From positions 6,896,501 to 6,960,500 of the forward strand of contig CM072877.1 in the NCBI GenBank assembly GCA_036937835.1: a DNA stretch of 64,000 nucleotides, written 5' to 3'. Numbering within the stretch: position 1 is the first letter of the stretch; each line of letters opens with the position of its first letter. The translations under genes were made by a program, and so were the position numbers. Below the pieces are notes generated by a model, which made no database searches, was not told the DNA's origin, and saw nothing but the letters and a program-made list of their open reading frames with translations. This stretch comes from Pampus argenteus (taxonomy: Eukaryota > Chordata > Actinopteri > Scombriformes > Stromateidae). Shown one piece after another: positions 24,730 through 37,277 of the stretch.

Positions 24730-24766
24730 GACCAAACTATGACAACCAGGTTGATTGTTGACCAGA

Positions 24767-24825
24767 CTTTTATGAAGGGCACCCCGCCCCTAACCAGCAT
24801 CTGACCAGTGTGTAATCTATGGGAA
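24767..24825 (-). promoter_or_regulatory. Promoter of lipase copy 2, altered TATA element
   Basis: At 24767-24776 the minus strand reads TTCATAAAAG, where copies 3 and 4 read TTTATAAAAG. A GGGGCGGGG box lies just upstream, then a CAGATG E-box (24798-24803) and TTCCCA (24820-24825). The last two could form a PTF1-type exocrine-pancreas element, but that is inference. Confidence 0.5.
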
Positions 24826-24829
24826 TACA

Positions 24830-26640
24830 TTTCTCACTGTTGCATAACATGTCATTTTATCACTAGATTCCAAAATACCACAACCTGTGGACATTCAGAG
24901 CATGGTAAACAAAGGATGCTGAGAAGGTATATTAAGTCAAGAGTGAGACAGTCAGAAAATGATTCAGTAAAGCACATCACCCAGGCCTTCATAAATAAGG
25001 TTCAGTTGTCTACCCTTACAGAAGTGACTTTTTAGCTTTCCAACTTTTGCAGTTCTGTATCAGGAAGCCAAACTCTGTTGACACAGCTGTCCAACTAGAC
25101 TCAAAGTCACACAGTATCTACGTTGGGATGATTGATGCCATGGCAAGTACAATGGTACGCTGGCAAGGTTATGTTAGTATTCAACAAGTCTTAGTCCGAG
25201 CCGCAAAAGCATCGTTGAAGCAGTACCAGCTATTCTAATTATCCCCCTCAATTTAAAGGGTTACATGATGATGAAATATTGGATATTTTCACCTTTTTGG
25301 GGTATCTACAAGACCACAAAATGAAGACAAATCAAGTCTACAGCGATGCTAGCAGCTCTGTAAGGCTGCACTGATGCACAGCAGTGCTTTGAGCTAAATG
25401 CTAATGTTAGCATGCTAACATTTTCATGCCACTATTAGGGTGTTTCGTATAATGTTTACAATATTCACTATGGATGAATCTTTGTATCAAACATCATGGA
25501 AATCCATCAAATGGCCAAGACATTTCACTTCAGTTAAATACTGTTTGGCAATCACAGTCAAATAGTACAATTAGCTGCCGAATACTTAACTATTCAATTC
25601 ACGTATCACAAAGTTTGTGTTTTTTGTTCCTCTTTGAAAATGTTCCATTAACACTTTGTGGCAGGACTAGAGTCGGTGATGCTAAAGGTATATTTTAGCA
25701 GAATGGGAACTCTTAAAAATAGTTAAAAATCACCATTGATCTAAAGCACTGTACCAGATATATTCAGCTATAAATATAAACATAACTTTACAAGATCCCC
25801 TTTTGAGGTAGGTTTACCAGTTTCAGCAGACAGGGAGGCACCTAGCTAAGCTGGTGTTTAAAATTTGCAAGATTGCTGTTAGCTTGCTGTCCCAACCCAC
25901 GTATTCCATGTTATTACAACTTATCTTAATTTAGTTAAATATCTGTTCATTGCATCAAAATATAAGGAACAGGAGACAATGAGCAATCCCAGGCAGTAGG
26001 TTCAAACAGTGGCTATAAACTACCTAATTTAGCTAGGTAGCTTGCCAATGTTAGCCAACTAACAGGTTTGTCAGCTAGGCTAGGTTGGGCAGGCATTGTG
26101 TTGATTTCATATTTTTTGGTTGTCTCAATTATTTGTCTACGGTCCTTTAAACACAGACTTCCCTTTTGTTTCTTTGGCAGGCATCCATGTGTCTTGTCAT
26201 TGATAATAACCTATGAAAACCTTGTTTGAAATTAGTTCAGCTCTTTTCGTGTCCTTTTGCAGGAAAACAAAGGAGAAACATTACTGCGTTACTGAAACCG
26301 TTGCCTCTACCTCACCAAATATTGCCCCTAAAGAACATCAGCTGCATATATAAACTTACATTAGCCAAACTATATGCTAGCTAACGCACATATAGTGGTA
26401 ACAAAACAGTAGTACAGCTTGAATATTATTGTGAGTTTGTTTTATATTGCAATTCTATCACGCATTGTATGGCACAAAAATATGAGCTCAATGTCAGCAG
26501 CATTTGTTAAATGATAACCCAATACTTGTGCAATACATAGCCTACAAAGTACATTTGTTATATTGTAAATTTAAAGAGTTACAATAAAGATATGTATTAT
26601 TAAATAAAACCAAGGAAATATTGTAAGTATTTATCATCAA
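24830..26640. repeat. Duplicated spacer, unit A (above lipase copy 2)
   Basis: Nearly identical to 30620-32433. It holds no convincing gene; short frames are shared by both units but have no family likeness. It includes a teleost repeat fragment near 25385-25545 with the 20-bp palindrome AATGTTAGCATGCTAACATT (25403-25422). Confidence 0.85.
25385..25545. mobile_element. Fragment of a common teleost interspersed repeat
   Basis: 'GCTAATGTTAGCATGCTAACATT' type core (given here by position) followed by 'TCATGGAAATCCATCAAATGG..AAGACATTTCACTTCAG', a pattern widespread in fish genomes. The same fragment recurs at about 31178-31340, and a reverse-orientation piece lies at 60490-60545. Confidence 0.5.
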
Positions 26641-26714
26641 TTTATTTTTCATGAACCAATACTGATGTAATAGTTTAGATCTACAGGCCCACCCTGCAGG
26701 TGCACAGGTGGTCT

Positions 26715-29700
26715 TTACTCTGAGATCAGTGTGGGAAGTTTGGGCAGGATGCTGGTCCAGAAATGCACATAACGCGTCCTCAATTTCTGTCTTACATAGT
26801 TTTTGTCCATCTTAGAATTGATCTCCAGGAACTGGTGGCCAGTGCTGGTAAATTTGGGCCATGTAGTGGGCACACTCAGGTCCCCTTTGTTGGGGTCTCT
26901 GTGGACATGAAACAGAAAAACAGGCAACTGAATTTGGAAGTTTTAGTCTTCTATTTTAGTTTTTGATTAAGACTGAATTGATTTCTGTGATGTTTCTTTA
27001 GTGTCTGCAGACTTATACCCAGTTTTAGCAAAATTGGTCCAGTAGGCGATAATGTATCCGGAGACGTCACGGTGGCGAGGCCAATATCCCAATGGTGTGG
27101 TGAAAGGCTTTCCGAACACGTACTGCAGGTCATCAGCGTGGTCGGCTCCCATCCAGCTGGGGTAGGGCCTGCCAATCCCACCCATACGGTTGGGCTCGGA
27201 GAATAAGTAGGAATAGGTGCGACCAGTTCTTTGATTGGACAAGAAGAGAACAGGGATGTAAAAAATGACTACAAGCAAGAAACAGCCTTGCAGTAGAGAG
27301 CGTTTTGGATGCACGATACTCTCTATGTAAAACAGCATATCTACACTACAGCTTAATAAAAAATCCAAACCACAGAGCAGTAACAGGAGTTTGACTTTGA
27401 GTAAACGTGGTCAAATCTTCACCATGATAAATGAATCCCAAACACGTTTAAAATCCGGTTACTAAAATTGACAAGCCAATGGCCCCACATGAAATAAAGA
27501 AAGGTTACTTACTTTATTCCTCACCTTGTAAAGCAATATGAGCAACAAAAGTGCTTTAAATTTATTGACAGTGACATAGAAAGATCCTGTTCTCACTTGG
27601 CATTGGCAGCATGAAGGTAAAGAGCAGCTTGCGTAGGAACCAAGAAGATGTAATCTGTTCCAATCTCCACAATTGTTTTCTTAATGGTCTCCTTGCTGGG
27701 ATTTGTGCCCCATGTTGAAGTGTATGTGGAGTAGGCGTTGTCCAAACCAGCCTGGCCCTTCTCTTTAGTGTATGAAGCCAGAAGCCTTCTCACATCCTCA
27801 CTACGATAAAGAAGAGAAGGTTTGAAACTTAGGTCGTTTAAAAAAAACTTTCTGCCGCACAAAATGTTAATAGCTTCTAGTTCAAACAAAAGTATGGTAA
27901 GTTGCTTTGGGTAGCTCAGTTTATTATAGTCTAATGACTTGAACTTACATAGGGGTGTTTACCAGGGGAGAATTAATTGTAGGAATGTCCAAACCAGTAA
28001 AGATGTGTCCGTCCATGTCATTGACTCCAGCAATGTAGTCAATTTCAGCTGCATTGTGGAACAAGTTGTACGGTTCATCCGGCAGGAAGTCCCCGTCAAT
28101 TACAGCTGACAGGTACAGGTTATGTACAAGTGGGGCTGATGGAGGCAGATGAAAGGCACCAATCAATTTTAGGATTTTTTGCCATTAAAATGCCACCACA
28201 GAATGTGGAGCGTTTGAAACATACAACTCTCCAGTGGTTGTTGGTTCAAAAAAGACACTGTGACTGTAAAAACACAGCAATGTCCACTGATGTGTGTTGC
28301 AGAATTTACACACAAAGAGTTTGTTAATCAGCCATTCAGTGTATTTTTTGCTGTGTCTTCAAGTTAAAATTTTAAAAGACATTAGGTATTGTGAGGTCAG
28401 TAGGTCTTTGAGGTCGACTTGGTGTTTCAGGGCCCTGAAGGGCAATCATCGAGCCATAGTATCATGTCGTGCTTTGCTTCTTTAGGAAGCACAGACACTA
28501 TGTCAAAAAACTGAAATGTAAACAAGACTGTTTGCAGTTCTTACAATCAGGTGAGCTGGACACACTGAGACTACCAGCCATTGTTAAGAGCACAGGATCT
28601 GTCATCTTCAAACAGGCAGCCATAGTGTCATCGGTGGGGCAGTTGACCTTCAGAGCAATCTGGGAAGAAGGTTCAGATTATCATTAATTGTTTCCCAGCC
28701 AAAAGTTAACTGTTCCTAAAATGCAATGCGTACAAAATTCCACAAAGTTGTGAAATATGTCGAAGAAGCTGTCATGTACCTTCTCAGCGAACCTGCGGGG
28801 GTTCTTGATGACACCCCAGGGGCAAAGGGCGACTCCGCTCTGGGAGATGGCTCTCTTGATTAGCCCTTTGTTGTGGGGAGTGAGCGTCTGGGTAGACAGA
28901 CACAAAAAAGATTTCATTTCATATACATCATATGTTTCAATGCTTCACTAAACCTCACAGTTGTTTTTGCTGCGATGGAGAAATGCGTGCAATGAGCTAG
29001 AAGTTGAGAAAAGCTTCTCACCTGAAAGTTGACACTAGCTCCACCTGCAGACTCTCCAAAGACGGTGATGTTGTCGGGGTCTCCTCCGAATGAACGAATG
29101 TTCCTGTGCACCCAGGCGATGGCGGTGTGCTGGTCCCACAGACCATAGTTTCCTGATGAGAAACAAACAGTGCCCTTGAAGTAGCTTGTATGTCTTAGAA
29201 CATAACATCACTTCACTGCACACTACACCTGACTTGTTCAATTGTACAATTGTGTTGCTTTTGTAAGAAAATAACCGTACTTACCAGGTAAGCTAGCATC
29301 CCCTGTGCTCAGGAAGCCCAGAGTTCCCACACGGTATCCCAGTGTCACCACAATAACATTTCCTCTGTCTGCAATCTCCTGCCCGCTGTACAGATAGTTG
29401 TCTAGGAAGTTAGCACCCATCGAACCTCCAGCCAGGAAGGCTCCTCCATAGATCCAGACCATGACCGGCAGACCAGTGGATACTAAAGAACAAAAACAAC
29501 TAAAGCCATTTGTAGTATGGATCTAATTTGAATGACACTGTCTGCTTCATCAAGTCTTTACCTGAGTAGCCGTGAGGAACCCAGATGTTAAGGTAAAGAC
29601 AGTCTTCACTGCCTCTGGTGTCAGTCATGATTAAGTTTACCTGAAGGCACCTCTTCCTATACAGTACTCAGTGGCCTTCAGAACACCTGACAAGAAAACA

Positions 29701-30518
29701 CACACACATTGTTAGATGTGGGCAATAAACTTCAACATGATAAGCAGGACTTATGCCTAGATAAATTATATACATTTTCTTGACACATTAATCAGTTTCT
29801 GCCTATGAGAAGCAATCATAAAATCTTTTCAATCAATACCATTAAAGGAGAAGAATTGGTAGAATTGGTTGCTGGTAGTTACTTTTATCATTAGAGTTTG
29901 TTGTTATTTGTCTCAGTGTAAAATCCAATAGGCGAGTAGTTCAATAAATCTACCCACCGTCCCAGCCAGGGTGACGCTTTGGTTTCTCAAACCTTCCAGG
30001 AATATCAGCAAAGGGAATCCCCTTGAAGACGTCCATGTGACGGCGGAACCCAAGACGAATGTTCTCCCCCTCCACCATGCCTCCCTCTGTGTACACCACC
30101 CCAAGCTACAGAAATTAAGCAAATAAATAGATTAACATGATGCGGCAGTCTACCAAACATTTAGCATGAAAATAATTTTCTATGTAATCTATGACATTAG
30201 GTGTATAGATTTTAGGTTGAATTTCTTTCTCAATGTCTTGGAAGAATTTATAGCATACAGCAATAATACTTTAAACACATAAATAGGTTACATCTTCTAT
30301 CGATCAAATTGATTGTTGGATTACATTTTGAGCAAATAATCATTCTTATATTCATATTCAATATGTGTGGAGCCGGATAGATAGCCTCACTCAAAGAGGT
30401 TACACATGTGACCTTCTAGTCTATAGACATACTAGAAATAAAATGTACTTACAGACGTTGCAGAGACCGTCTCCAGGAACACGGCGACAGCAACCAAAAT
30501 CCCCAGTTTTGCCATCAT
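26715..30518 (-). pseudogene. cel: Bile-salt-activated lipase, copy 3, frameshifted in exon 3
   Basis: All eleven exons and splice sites are present: 30453-30518, 29958-30105, 29562-29686, 29285-29482, 29022-29152, 28780-28887, 28545-28659, 27949-28135, 27597-27800, 27019-27228 and 26715-26898. Exon 3 is 125 bases long instead of the 120 in copies 1, 2 and 4: five extra bases lie within 29658-29667, where the + strand reads CCTATACAGTACTCAG against CCTATACTCAG. The shift follows codon 79 and reaches a TAA after 87 residues, before the catalytic Ser-Asp-His. The other exons remain open, with the triad motifs intact downstream, so the lesion is recent or a sequencing error. The E-box and TC-box of its promoter also differ from copies 2 and 4. 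The likely product is a short inactive peptide, or none after nonsense-mediated decay. Confidence 0.8.
29658..29667 (-). other. Five-base insertion in exon 3 of lipase copy 3
   Basis: The inserted five bases (ACAGT or an equivalent alignment) are absent at the matching sites of copy 2 (about 23856) and copy 4 (about 35448). The exon length change from 120 to 125 was confirmed by counting between the splice sites. Confidence 0.85.
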
Positions 30519-30555
30519 GACCAAAGTATGACAACCAGGTTGATTGTTGACCAGA

Positions 30556-30614
30556 CTTTTATAAAGGGCACCCCGCCCCTAACCAGCCTCTGACCAGTGT
30601 GTAATCTATGTGAA
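30556..30614 (-). promoter_or_regulatory. Promoter of lipase copy 3, altered upstream boxes
   Basis: The TATA element TTTATAAAAG (30556-30565) and the GC box are intact. The E-box position reads CAGAGG (30587-30592) instead of CAGATG, and the TTCCCA position reads TTCACA (30609-30614). Confidence 0.5.
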
Positions 30615-30619
30615 TACTT

Positions 30620-32433
30620 TTCTCGCTGTTGCATAACATGTAATTTTATCACTAGATTCCAAAATACCACAACCTGTGGACATTCAGAGCATGGTGAACA
30701 AAGGATGCTGAGAAGGTATATTTAGTCAAGAGTGAGACAGTCAGAAAATGATTCAGTAAAGCACATCACCCAGGCCTTCATAAATAAGGTTTAGTTGTCT
30801 ACCCTTACAGAAGTGACTTTTAGCTTTCCAACTTTTGCAGTTCTGTATCAGGAAGTCAAACTCTGCTGAGTTGACACAGCTGTCCAACTAGACTCAAAGT
30901 CACACAGTATCTACGTTGGCATGATCGATGCCATGGCAAGTACAATGGTACGCTGGCAAGGTTATGTTTGTATTCAGCAAGTCTTAGTCCGAGCCGCAAA
31001 AGCATCGTTGAAGCAGTACCAGCTATTCTAATTATCCCCCTCAATTTAAAGGGTTACATGATGATGAAATATTGGATATTTTCACCTCTTTGGGGTATCT
31101 ACAAGACCACAAAATGAAGACAAATCAAGTCTACAGCGATGCTAGCAGCTCTGTAAGGCTGCACTGATGCACAGCAGTGCTTTGAGCTAAATGCTAATGT
31201 TAGCATGCTAACATTCTCATGCCACTATTTGGGTGTTTCGTATAATGTTTACCATATTCACTATGGATGAATCTTTGTATCAAACATCATGGAAATCCAT
31301 CAAATAGCCAAGACATCTCACTTCAGTTAAATACTGTTTGGCAATCACAGTCAAATAGTACAATAAGCTGCTGAATACTTAACTATTCAATTCACGTATC
31401 ACAAAGTTTGTGTTTTTTGTTCCTCTTTGAAAATGTTCCATTAACACTTTGTGGCAGGACTAGAGTCGGTGATGCTAAAGGTATATTTTAGCAGAATGGG
31501 AACTCTTAAAAATAGTTAAAAATCACCATTGATCTAAAGCACTGTACCAGATATATTCAGCTATAAATATAAACATAACTTTACAAGATCCCCTTTTGAG
31601 GTAGGTTTAACAGTTTCAGCAGACAGGGAGGCACCTAGCTATGCTGGTGTTTAAAATTTGCAAGATTGCTGTTAGCTTGCTGTCCCAACCCACGTATTCC
31701 ATGTTATTACAACTAATCTTAATTTAGTTAAATCTCTGTTCATTGCATGAAAATATAAGGAACAGGAGACAATGAGCAATCCCAGGCAGTAGGTTCAAAC
31801 AGTGGCTATAAACTACCTAATTTAGCTAGGTAGCTTGCCAATGTTAGCCAACTAACAGGTTTGTCAGCTAGGCTAGGTTGGGCAGGCATTGTGTTGATTT
31901 AATATTTTTTGGTTGTCTCAATTATTTGTCTACGGTCCTTTAAACACAGACTTCCCTTTTGTTTCTTTGGCAGGCATCCATGTGTCTTGTCATTGATAAT
32001 AACCTATGAAAACCTTGTTTGAAATTAGTTCAGCTCTTTTCGTGTCCTTTTGCAGGAAAACAAAGGAGAAACATTACTGCGTTACTGAAACCTTTGCCTC
32101 TACCTCATCAAATATTGCCCCTAAAGAACATCAGCTGCATATATAAACTTACATTAGCCAAACTATATGCTAGCTAACGCACATATAGTGGTAACAAAAC
32201 AGTAGTGCAGCTTGAATATTATTGTGCGTTTGTTTTATATTGCAATTCTATCACACATTGTATGGCACAAAAATATGAGCTCAATGTCAGCAGCATCTGT
32301 TAAATGATAACCCAATACTTGTGCAATACATAGCCTACAAAGTACATTTGTTATATTGTAAATTTAAAGAGTTACAATAAAGATATGTATTATTAAATAA
32401 AACCAAGGAAATATTGTAAGTATTTATCATCAA
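30620..32433. repeat. Duplicated spacer, unit B (above lipase copy 3)
   Basis: Second copy of the 24830-26640 spacer, with scattered substitutions and a few small indels. Contains the same palindrome at 31196-31215. No gene recognised. Confidence 0.85.
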
Positions 32434-32508
32434 TTTATTTTTCATGAACCAATACTGATGTAATACTTTAGATCTACAGGTCCACACTGCAGGGTGCACA
32501 GGTGGTCT

Positions 32509-35500
32509 TTACTGTGAGATCAGTGTGGGAAGTTTGGGCAGGATGCTGGTCCAGAAATGCACATAACGCGTCCTCAATTTCTGTCTTACATAGTTTTTGT
32601 CCATCTTAGAATTGATCTCCAGGAACTGGTGGCCAGTGCTGGTAAATTTGGGCCATGTAGTGGGCACACTCAGGTCCCCTTTGTTGGGGTCTCTGTGGAC
32701 ATGAAACAGAAAAACAGGCAACTGAATTTGGAAGTTTTAGTTTTCTATTTTAGTTTTTGATTCAGACTGAATCGATTTCTATGATGTTTCTTTAGTGTCT
32801 GCAGACTTATACCCAGTTTTAGCAAAATTGGTCCAGTAGGCGATAATGTATCCGGAGACGTCACGGTGGCGAGGCCAATATCCCAATGGTGTGGTGAAAG
32901 GCTTTCCGAACACGTACTGCAGGTCATCAGCGTGGTCGGCTCCCATCCAGCTGGGGTAGGGCCTGCCAATCCCACCCATACGGTTGGGCTCGGAGAATAA
33001 GTAGGAATAGGTGCGACCAGTTCTTTGATTGGACAAGAAGAGAACAGGGATGTAAAAATGACTACAAGCAAGAAACAGCCTTGCAGTAGAGAGCGTTTTG
33101 GATGCACGATACTCTCTATGTAAAACAGCATATCTACACTACAGCTTAATAAAAAATCCAAACCACAGAGCAGTAACAGGAGTTTGACTGTGAGTAAACG
33201 TGGTCAAATCTTCACCATGATAAATGAATCTCAAACACGTTTAAAATCTGGTTACTAAAATTGACAAGCCAATGGCCCCACATGAAATTAAGAAAGGTTA
33301 CTTACTTTATTCCTCACCTTGTAAAGCAATATGAGCAACAAAAGTGCTTTAAATAAATTGACAGTGACATAGAAAGATCCTGTTCTCACTTGGCATTGGC
33401 AGCATGAAGGTAAAGAGCAGCTTGTGTAGGAACCAAGAAGATGTAATCTGTTCCAATCTCCACAATTGTTTTCTTAATGGTCTCCTTGCTGGGATTTGTA
33501 CCCCATGTTGAAGTGTATGTGGAGTAGGCGTTGTCCAAACCAGCCTGGCCCTTCTCTTTAGTGTATGAAGCCAGAAGCCTTCTCACATCCTCACTACGAT
33601 AAAGAAGAGAAGGTTTGAAACTTAGGTCGTTTAAAAAAAACCTTTGTGCCGCACAAAATGTTAATAGCTTCTAGTTCAAACAAGCGTATGGTAAGTTGCT
33701 TTGGGTAGCTCAGTTTATTATAGTCTAATAGCTTGAACTTACATAGGGGTGTTTACCAGGGGAGAATTAATAGTAGGAACGTCCAAACCAGTAAAGATGT
33801 GTCCGTCCATGTCATTGACTCCAGCAATGTAGTCAATTTCAGCTGCATTGTGGAACAAGTTGTACGGTTCATCCGGCAGGAAGTCCCCGTCAATTACAGC
33901 TGACAGGTACAGGTTGTGTACAAGTGGGGCTGATGGAGGCAGATGAAAGGCACCAATCAATTTCAGGATTCTTTGCCATTAAAATGCCACCACAGAATGT
34001 GGAGCATTTGAAACATACAACTCTCCAGTGGTTGTTGGTTCAAAAAAAGACACCGAGACTGTAAAAAGACAGCAATGTCCACTGATGTGTGTTGCAGAAT
34101 TTACACACATAGAGTTTGTTAATCAGCCATTCAGTGTATTTTTTGCTGTGTCTTCAAGTTAAAATTTTAAAAGACATTAGGTATTGTGAGGTCAGTAGGT
34201 CTTTGAGGTCAACTTTGTGTTTCAGGGCCCTGAAGGGCAATCATCGAGCCAAATAATCATGTCGTGCTTTGCTTCTTTAGGAAGCACAGACACTATGTCA
34301 AAAAACTGAAATGTAAACAAGACTGTTTGCAGTTCTTACAATCAGGTGAGCTGGACACACTGAAAGTACCAGCCATTGTTAAGAGCACAGGATCTGTCAT
34401 CTTCAAACAGGCAGCCATAGTGTCATCGGTGGGGCAGTTGACCTTCAGAGCAATCTGGGAAGAAGGTTCAGATTATTTTTAATTGTTTCCCAGCCAAAAG
34501 TTAACTGTTCCTAAAATGCAATGCGTACAAAATTCCACAAAGGTTGTGAAATATGTCGAAGAAGCTGTCATGTACCTTCTCAGCGAACCTGCGGGGGTTC
34601 TTGATGACACCCCAGGGGCAAAGGGCGACTCCACTCTGGGAGATGGCTCTCTTGATTAGCCCTTTGTTGTGGGGAGTGAGCGTCTGGGTAGACAGACACA
34701 AAAAAGATTTCATTTCATATACATCATATGTTTCAATGCTTCACTAAACCTCACAGTTGTTTTTGCTGCGATGGAGAAATGCGTGCAATGAGCTAGAAGT
34801 TGAGAAAAGCTTCTCACCTGAAAGTTGACACTAGCTCCACCTGCAGACTCTCCAAAGACGGTGATGTTGTCGGGGTCTCCTCCGAATGAACGAATGTTCC
34901 TGTGCACCCAGGCGATGGCGGTGTGCTGGTCCCACAGACCATAGTTTCCTGATGAGAAACAAACGGTGTCCTTGAAGTAGCTTGTATGTCTTAGAACATA
35001 ACATCACTTCACTACACACTACACCTGACTTTGTACAATTGTGTTGCTTTTGTAAGAAAATAACCGTACTTACCAGGTAAGCTAGCATCTCCTGTGCTCA
35101 GGAAGCCCAGAGTTCCCACACGGTATCCCAGTGTCACCACAATAACATTTCCTCTGTCTGCAATCTCCTGCCCGCTGTACAGATAGTTGTCTAGGAAGTT
35201 AGCACCCATCGAACCTCCAGCCAGGAAGGCTCCTCCATAGATCCAGACCATGACCGGCAGACCAGTGGATACTAAAGAACAAAAACGACTAGAGCCATTT
35301 GTAGTATGGATCTAATTTGAATGACACTGTCTGCTTCATCAAGTCTTTACCTGAGTAGCCGTGAGGAACCCAGATGTTGAGGTAAAGACAGTCTTCACTG
35401 CCTCTGGTGTCAGTCATGATTAAGTTTACCTGAAGGCACCTCTTTCTATACTCAGTGGCCTTCAGAACACCTGACAAGAAAACACACACAGATTGTTAGA

Positions 35501-36350
35501 TGTGGGCAATAAACTTCAACATGATAAGCAGGACTTATGCCAAGATAAATTATATACGTTTTGTTGACACAATAATCAGTTTTTGCCTATGACAAGTGAC
35601 CATAAAACATTTTCAATCAATACCATTAAAGGAGAAGAATTGGTAGAATTGGTTGCTGGTAGTTACTTTTATCATTAGAGTTTGTTGTTATTTGTCTCAG
35701 TGTAAAATCCAATAGGCGAGTAGTTCAATAAATCTACCCACCATCCCAGCCAGGGTGACGCTTTGGTTTCTCAAACCTTCCAGGAATATCAGCAAAGGGA
35801 ATCCCCTTGAAGACGTCCATGTGACGACGGAACCCAAGACGAATGTTCTCCCCCTCCACCATGCCTCCCTCTGTGTACACCACCCCAAGCTACAGAAATT
35901 AAGCAAATAGTCCACCAAACATTTAGCATGAAAGTTAATTTTTATGTAATTTATGAAATTGGGATCATAGTTTTTAGGTTGGATTTCTCACTTCATGTCA
36001 TACAGCAATTCACACAGCACCTTATTAATAATAATAATATTTTAAACAAATAAATAGGTTACATTTTATATCTTTCAAAGTGATTGATGGTTTACAATGT
36101 AAAATGAATTACAGGAAGTCTGTGGGTGCAAAATAATAGTATTTTTACATTCTGAATATTTTAGACTATCAATCCACCATTCATATTCAATATGTGTGGA
36201 GCCGGATAGATAGCCTCTTCACTCAAAGAGGTTACACGTGTGACCTTCTAGTCTATAGACATACTAGAAATAAAATGTACTTACAGACGTCGCAGAGACC
36301 GTCTCCAGGAACACGGCGACAGCAACCAAAATCCCCAGTTTTGCCATCAT
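32509..36350 (-). CDS. cel: Bile-salt-activated (carboxyl ester) lipase, copy 4
   Basis: Eleven exons on the minus strand: 36285-36350, 35742-35889, 35351-35470, 35074-35271, 34818-34948, 34576-34683, 34340-34454, 33743-33929, 33390-33593, 32813-33022 and 32509-32692. They total 1,671 bases (556 residues). Exon 3 is 120 bases and in frame, unlike the nearly identical copy 3. Signal peptide, GGAF oxyanion motif, S212, D337 and H456 are all present. It ends LISQ where copy 3 ends LISE. Intron 1 contains about 250 bases unlike the other copies. The promoter keeps every element that is altered in copy 2 or copy 3, so this is the copy most likely to be fully expressed. Function as for the family: secreted hydrolysis of cholesteryl esters and acylglycerols with bile salts. 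Confidence 0.93.
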
Positions 36351-36387
36351 GACCAAAGTATAACAACCAGGTTGATTGTTGACCAGA

Positions 36388-36446
36388 CTTTTATAAAGGG
36401 CACCCCGCCCCTAACCAGCATCTGACCAGTGTGTAATCTATGGGAA
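36388..36446 (-). promoter_or_regulatory. Promoter of lipase copy 4, all elements intact
   Basis: TTTATAAAAG TATA box (36388-36397), a GC box, CAGATG E-box (36419-36424) and TTCCCA (36441-36446). TATA is about 40 bases above the start codon. Confidence 0.6.
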
Positions 36447-36449
36447 TAC

Positions 36450-37198
36450 TTTTCTCACTGTTGCATAACATGTCATTTTATCACTTTTCAGTATAGGAGA
36501 TAAGGGGTTTCCACTAAACATCAACACCACACAGATATGCCCTAGCCTTTACAGAAAAGGTTTAGGCGACTAATCTTTCAGAAGTGATTTTTAGCTGTTA
36601 GTTGTGTATAGGGAAGCCAACCCCTTTACTGAGTTGACACAGCTGTCCAAATCGACTCAGTCACACAGCCATAGGCACTGCAAATCAATGCTCCTTTGAT
36701 GTATAGCCATTCTATAAGCTTTGCAAAGTCTACATGAAAAACTACTTAGGTAATTACCGGGGACATTAGCACAGTTCCAAAATTGTAATAATTTTATTTT
36801 TGTTTGTGTATATTAATCTGCCTAATAACTTATTAGTTATAATTAGTTTCAGACAACAATTCTAAAGATTAACCTGAGAATAACATGTTGAAAATGTTGT
36901 AGATTCTAGTCTTAAGATCATGTAGATGCTGTATTCAACTCTGCTGTTTGCTCATGCTTAGTTTTTTATTTTATTTTATTTAATACTACGTTAAATTAAA
37001 AGATATACAATATCCTGCACACGGGATGTACAAGATATTTGCATATCTGTGTATCTCTTGGTTCATGATGGGTATCCTTGATAAATTTAAGTCATACTGT
37101 ATTAGCAAAAAGCTTCGAACAAACAAAACAACAAACTGCCTCTCGACACTGCCAAAGATGACACAGTTCTTGCACAAACTGTTAGAAATACTTTCACT
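36450..37198. other. Spacer between lipase copy 4 and gtf3c5
   Basis: To about 36680 it retains patchy similarity to the spacers above copies 2 and 3 (shared GAGTTGACACAGCTGTCCAA). The rest is AT-rich with no recognised feature. Confidence 0.6.
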
Positions 37199-37204
37199 TT
37201 TATT
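37199..37204 (-). terminator. Candidate poly(A) signal of gtf3c5
   Basis: AATAAA on the minus strand about 75 bases past the stop codon. Confidence 0.55.
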
Positions 37205-37277
37205 TACATCCAACTACAAAAATAAGTCAAAACATATCATATTTTACAGAAAGAAAAAAAATGCATACGTCTTTTTG

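Larger units (their letters stand above)
19141..36680 (-). repeat. Tandem array of three recent lipase gene units
   Basis: Copies 2, 3 and 4 with their introns and flanks are repeated head to tail. The start codons of copies 2 and 3 are 5,789 bases apart and those of copies 3 and 4 are 5,832 apart. The 1.8-kb spacers above copies 2 and 3 (24830-26640 and 30620-32433) are nearly identical. Above copy 4, similarity becomes patchy after about 36480 and fades by about 36680, marking the edge of the recent duplication. Confidence 0.9.

Noticed and set aside
29562..29686. Cryptic donor (CAG followed by GTAAAC) in lipase exon 3 as a rescue for copy 3
   Set aside because: Joining it to exon 4 would still be out of frame, and the same cryptic site exists unused in copies 2 and 4.
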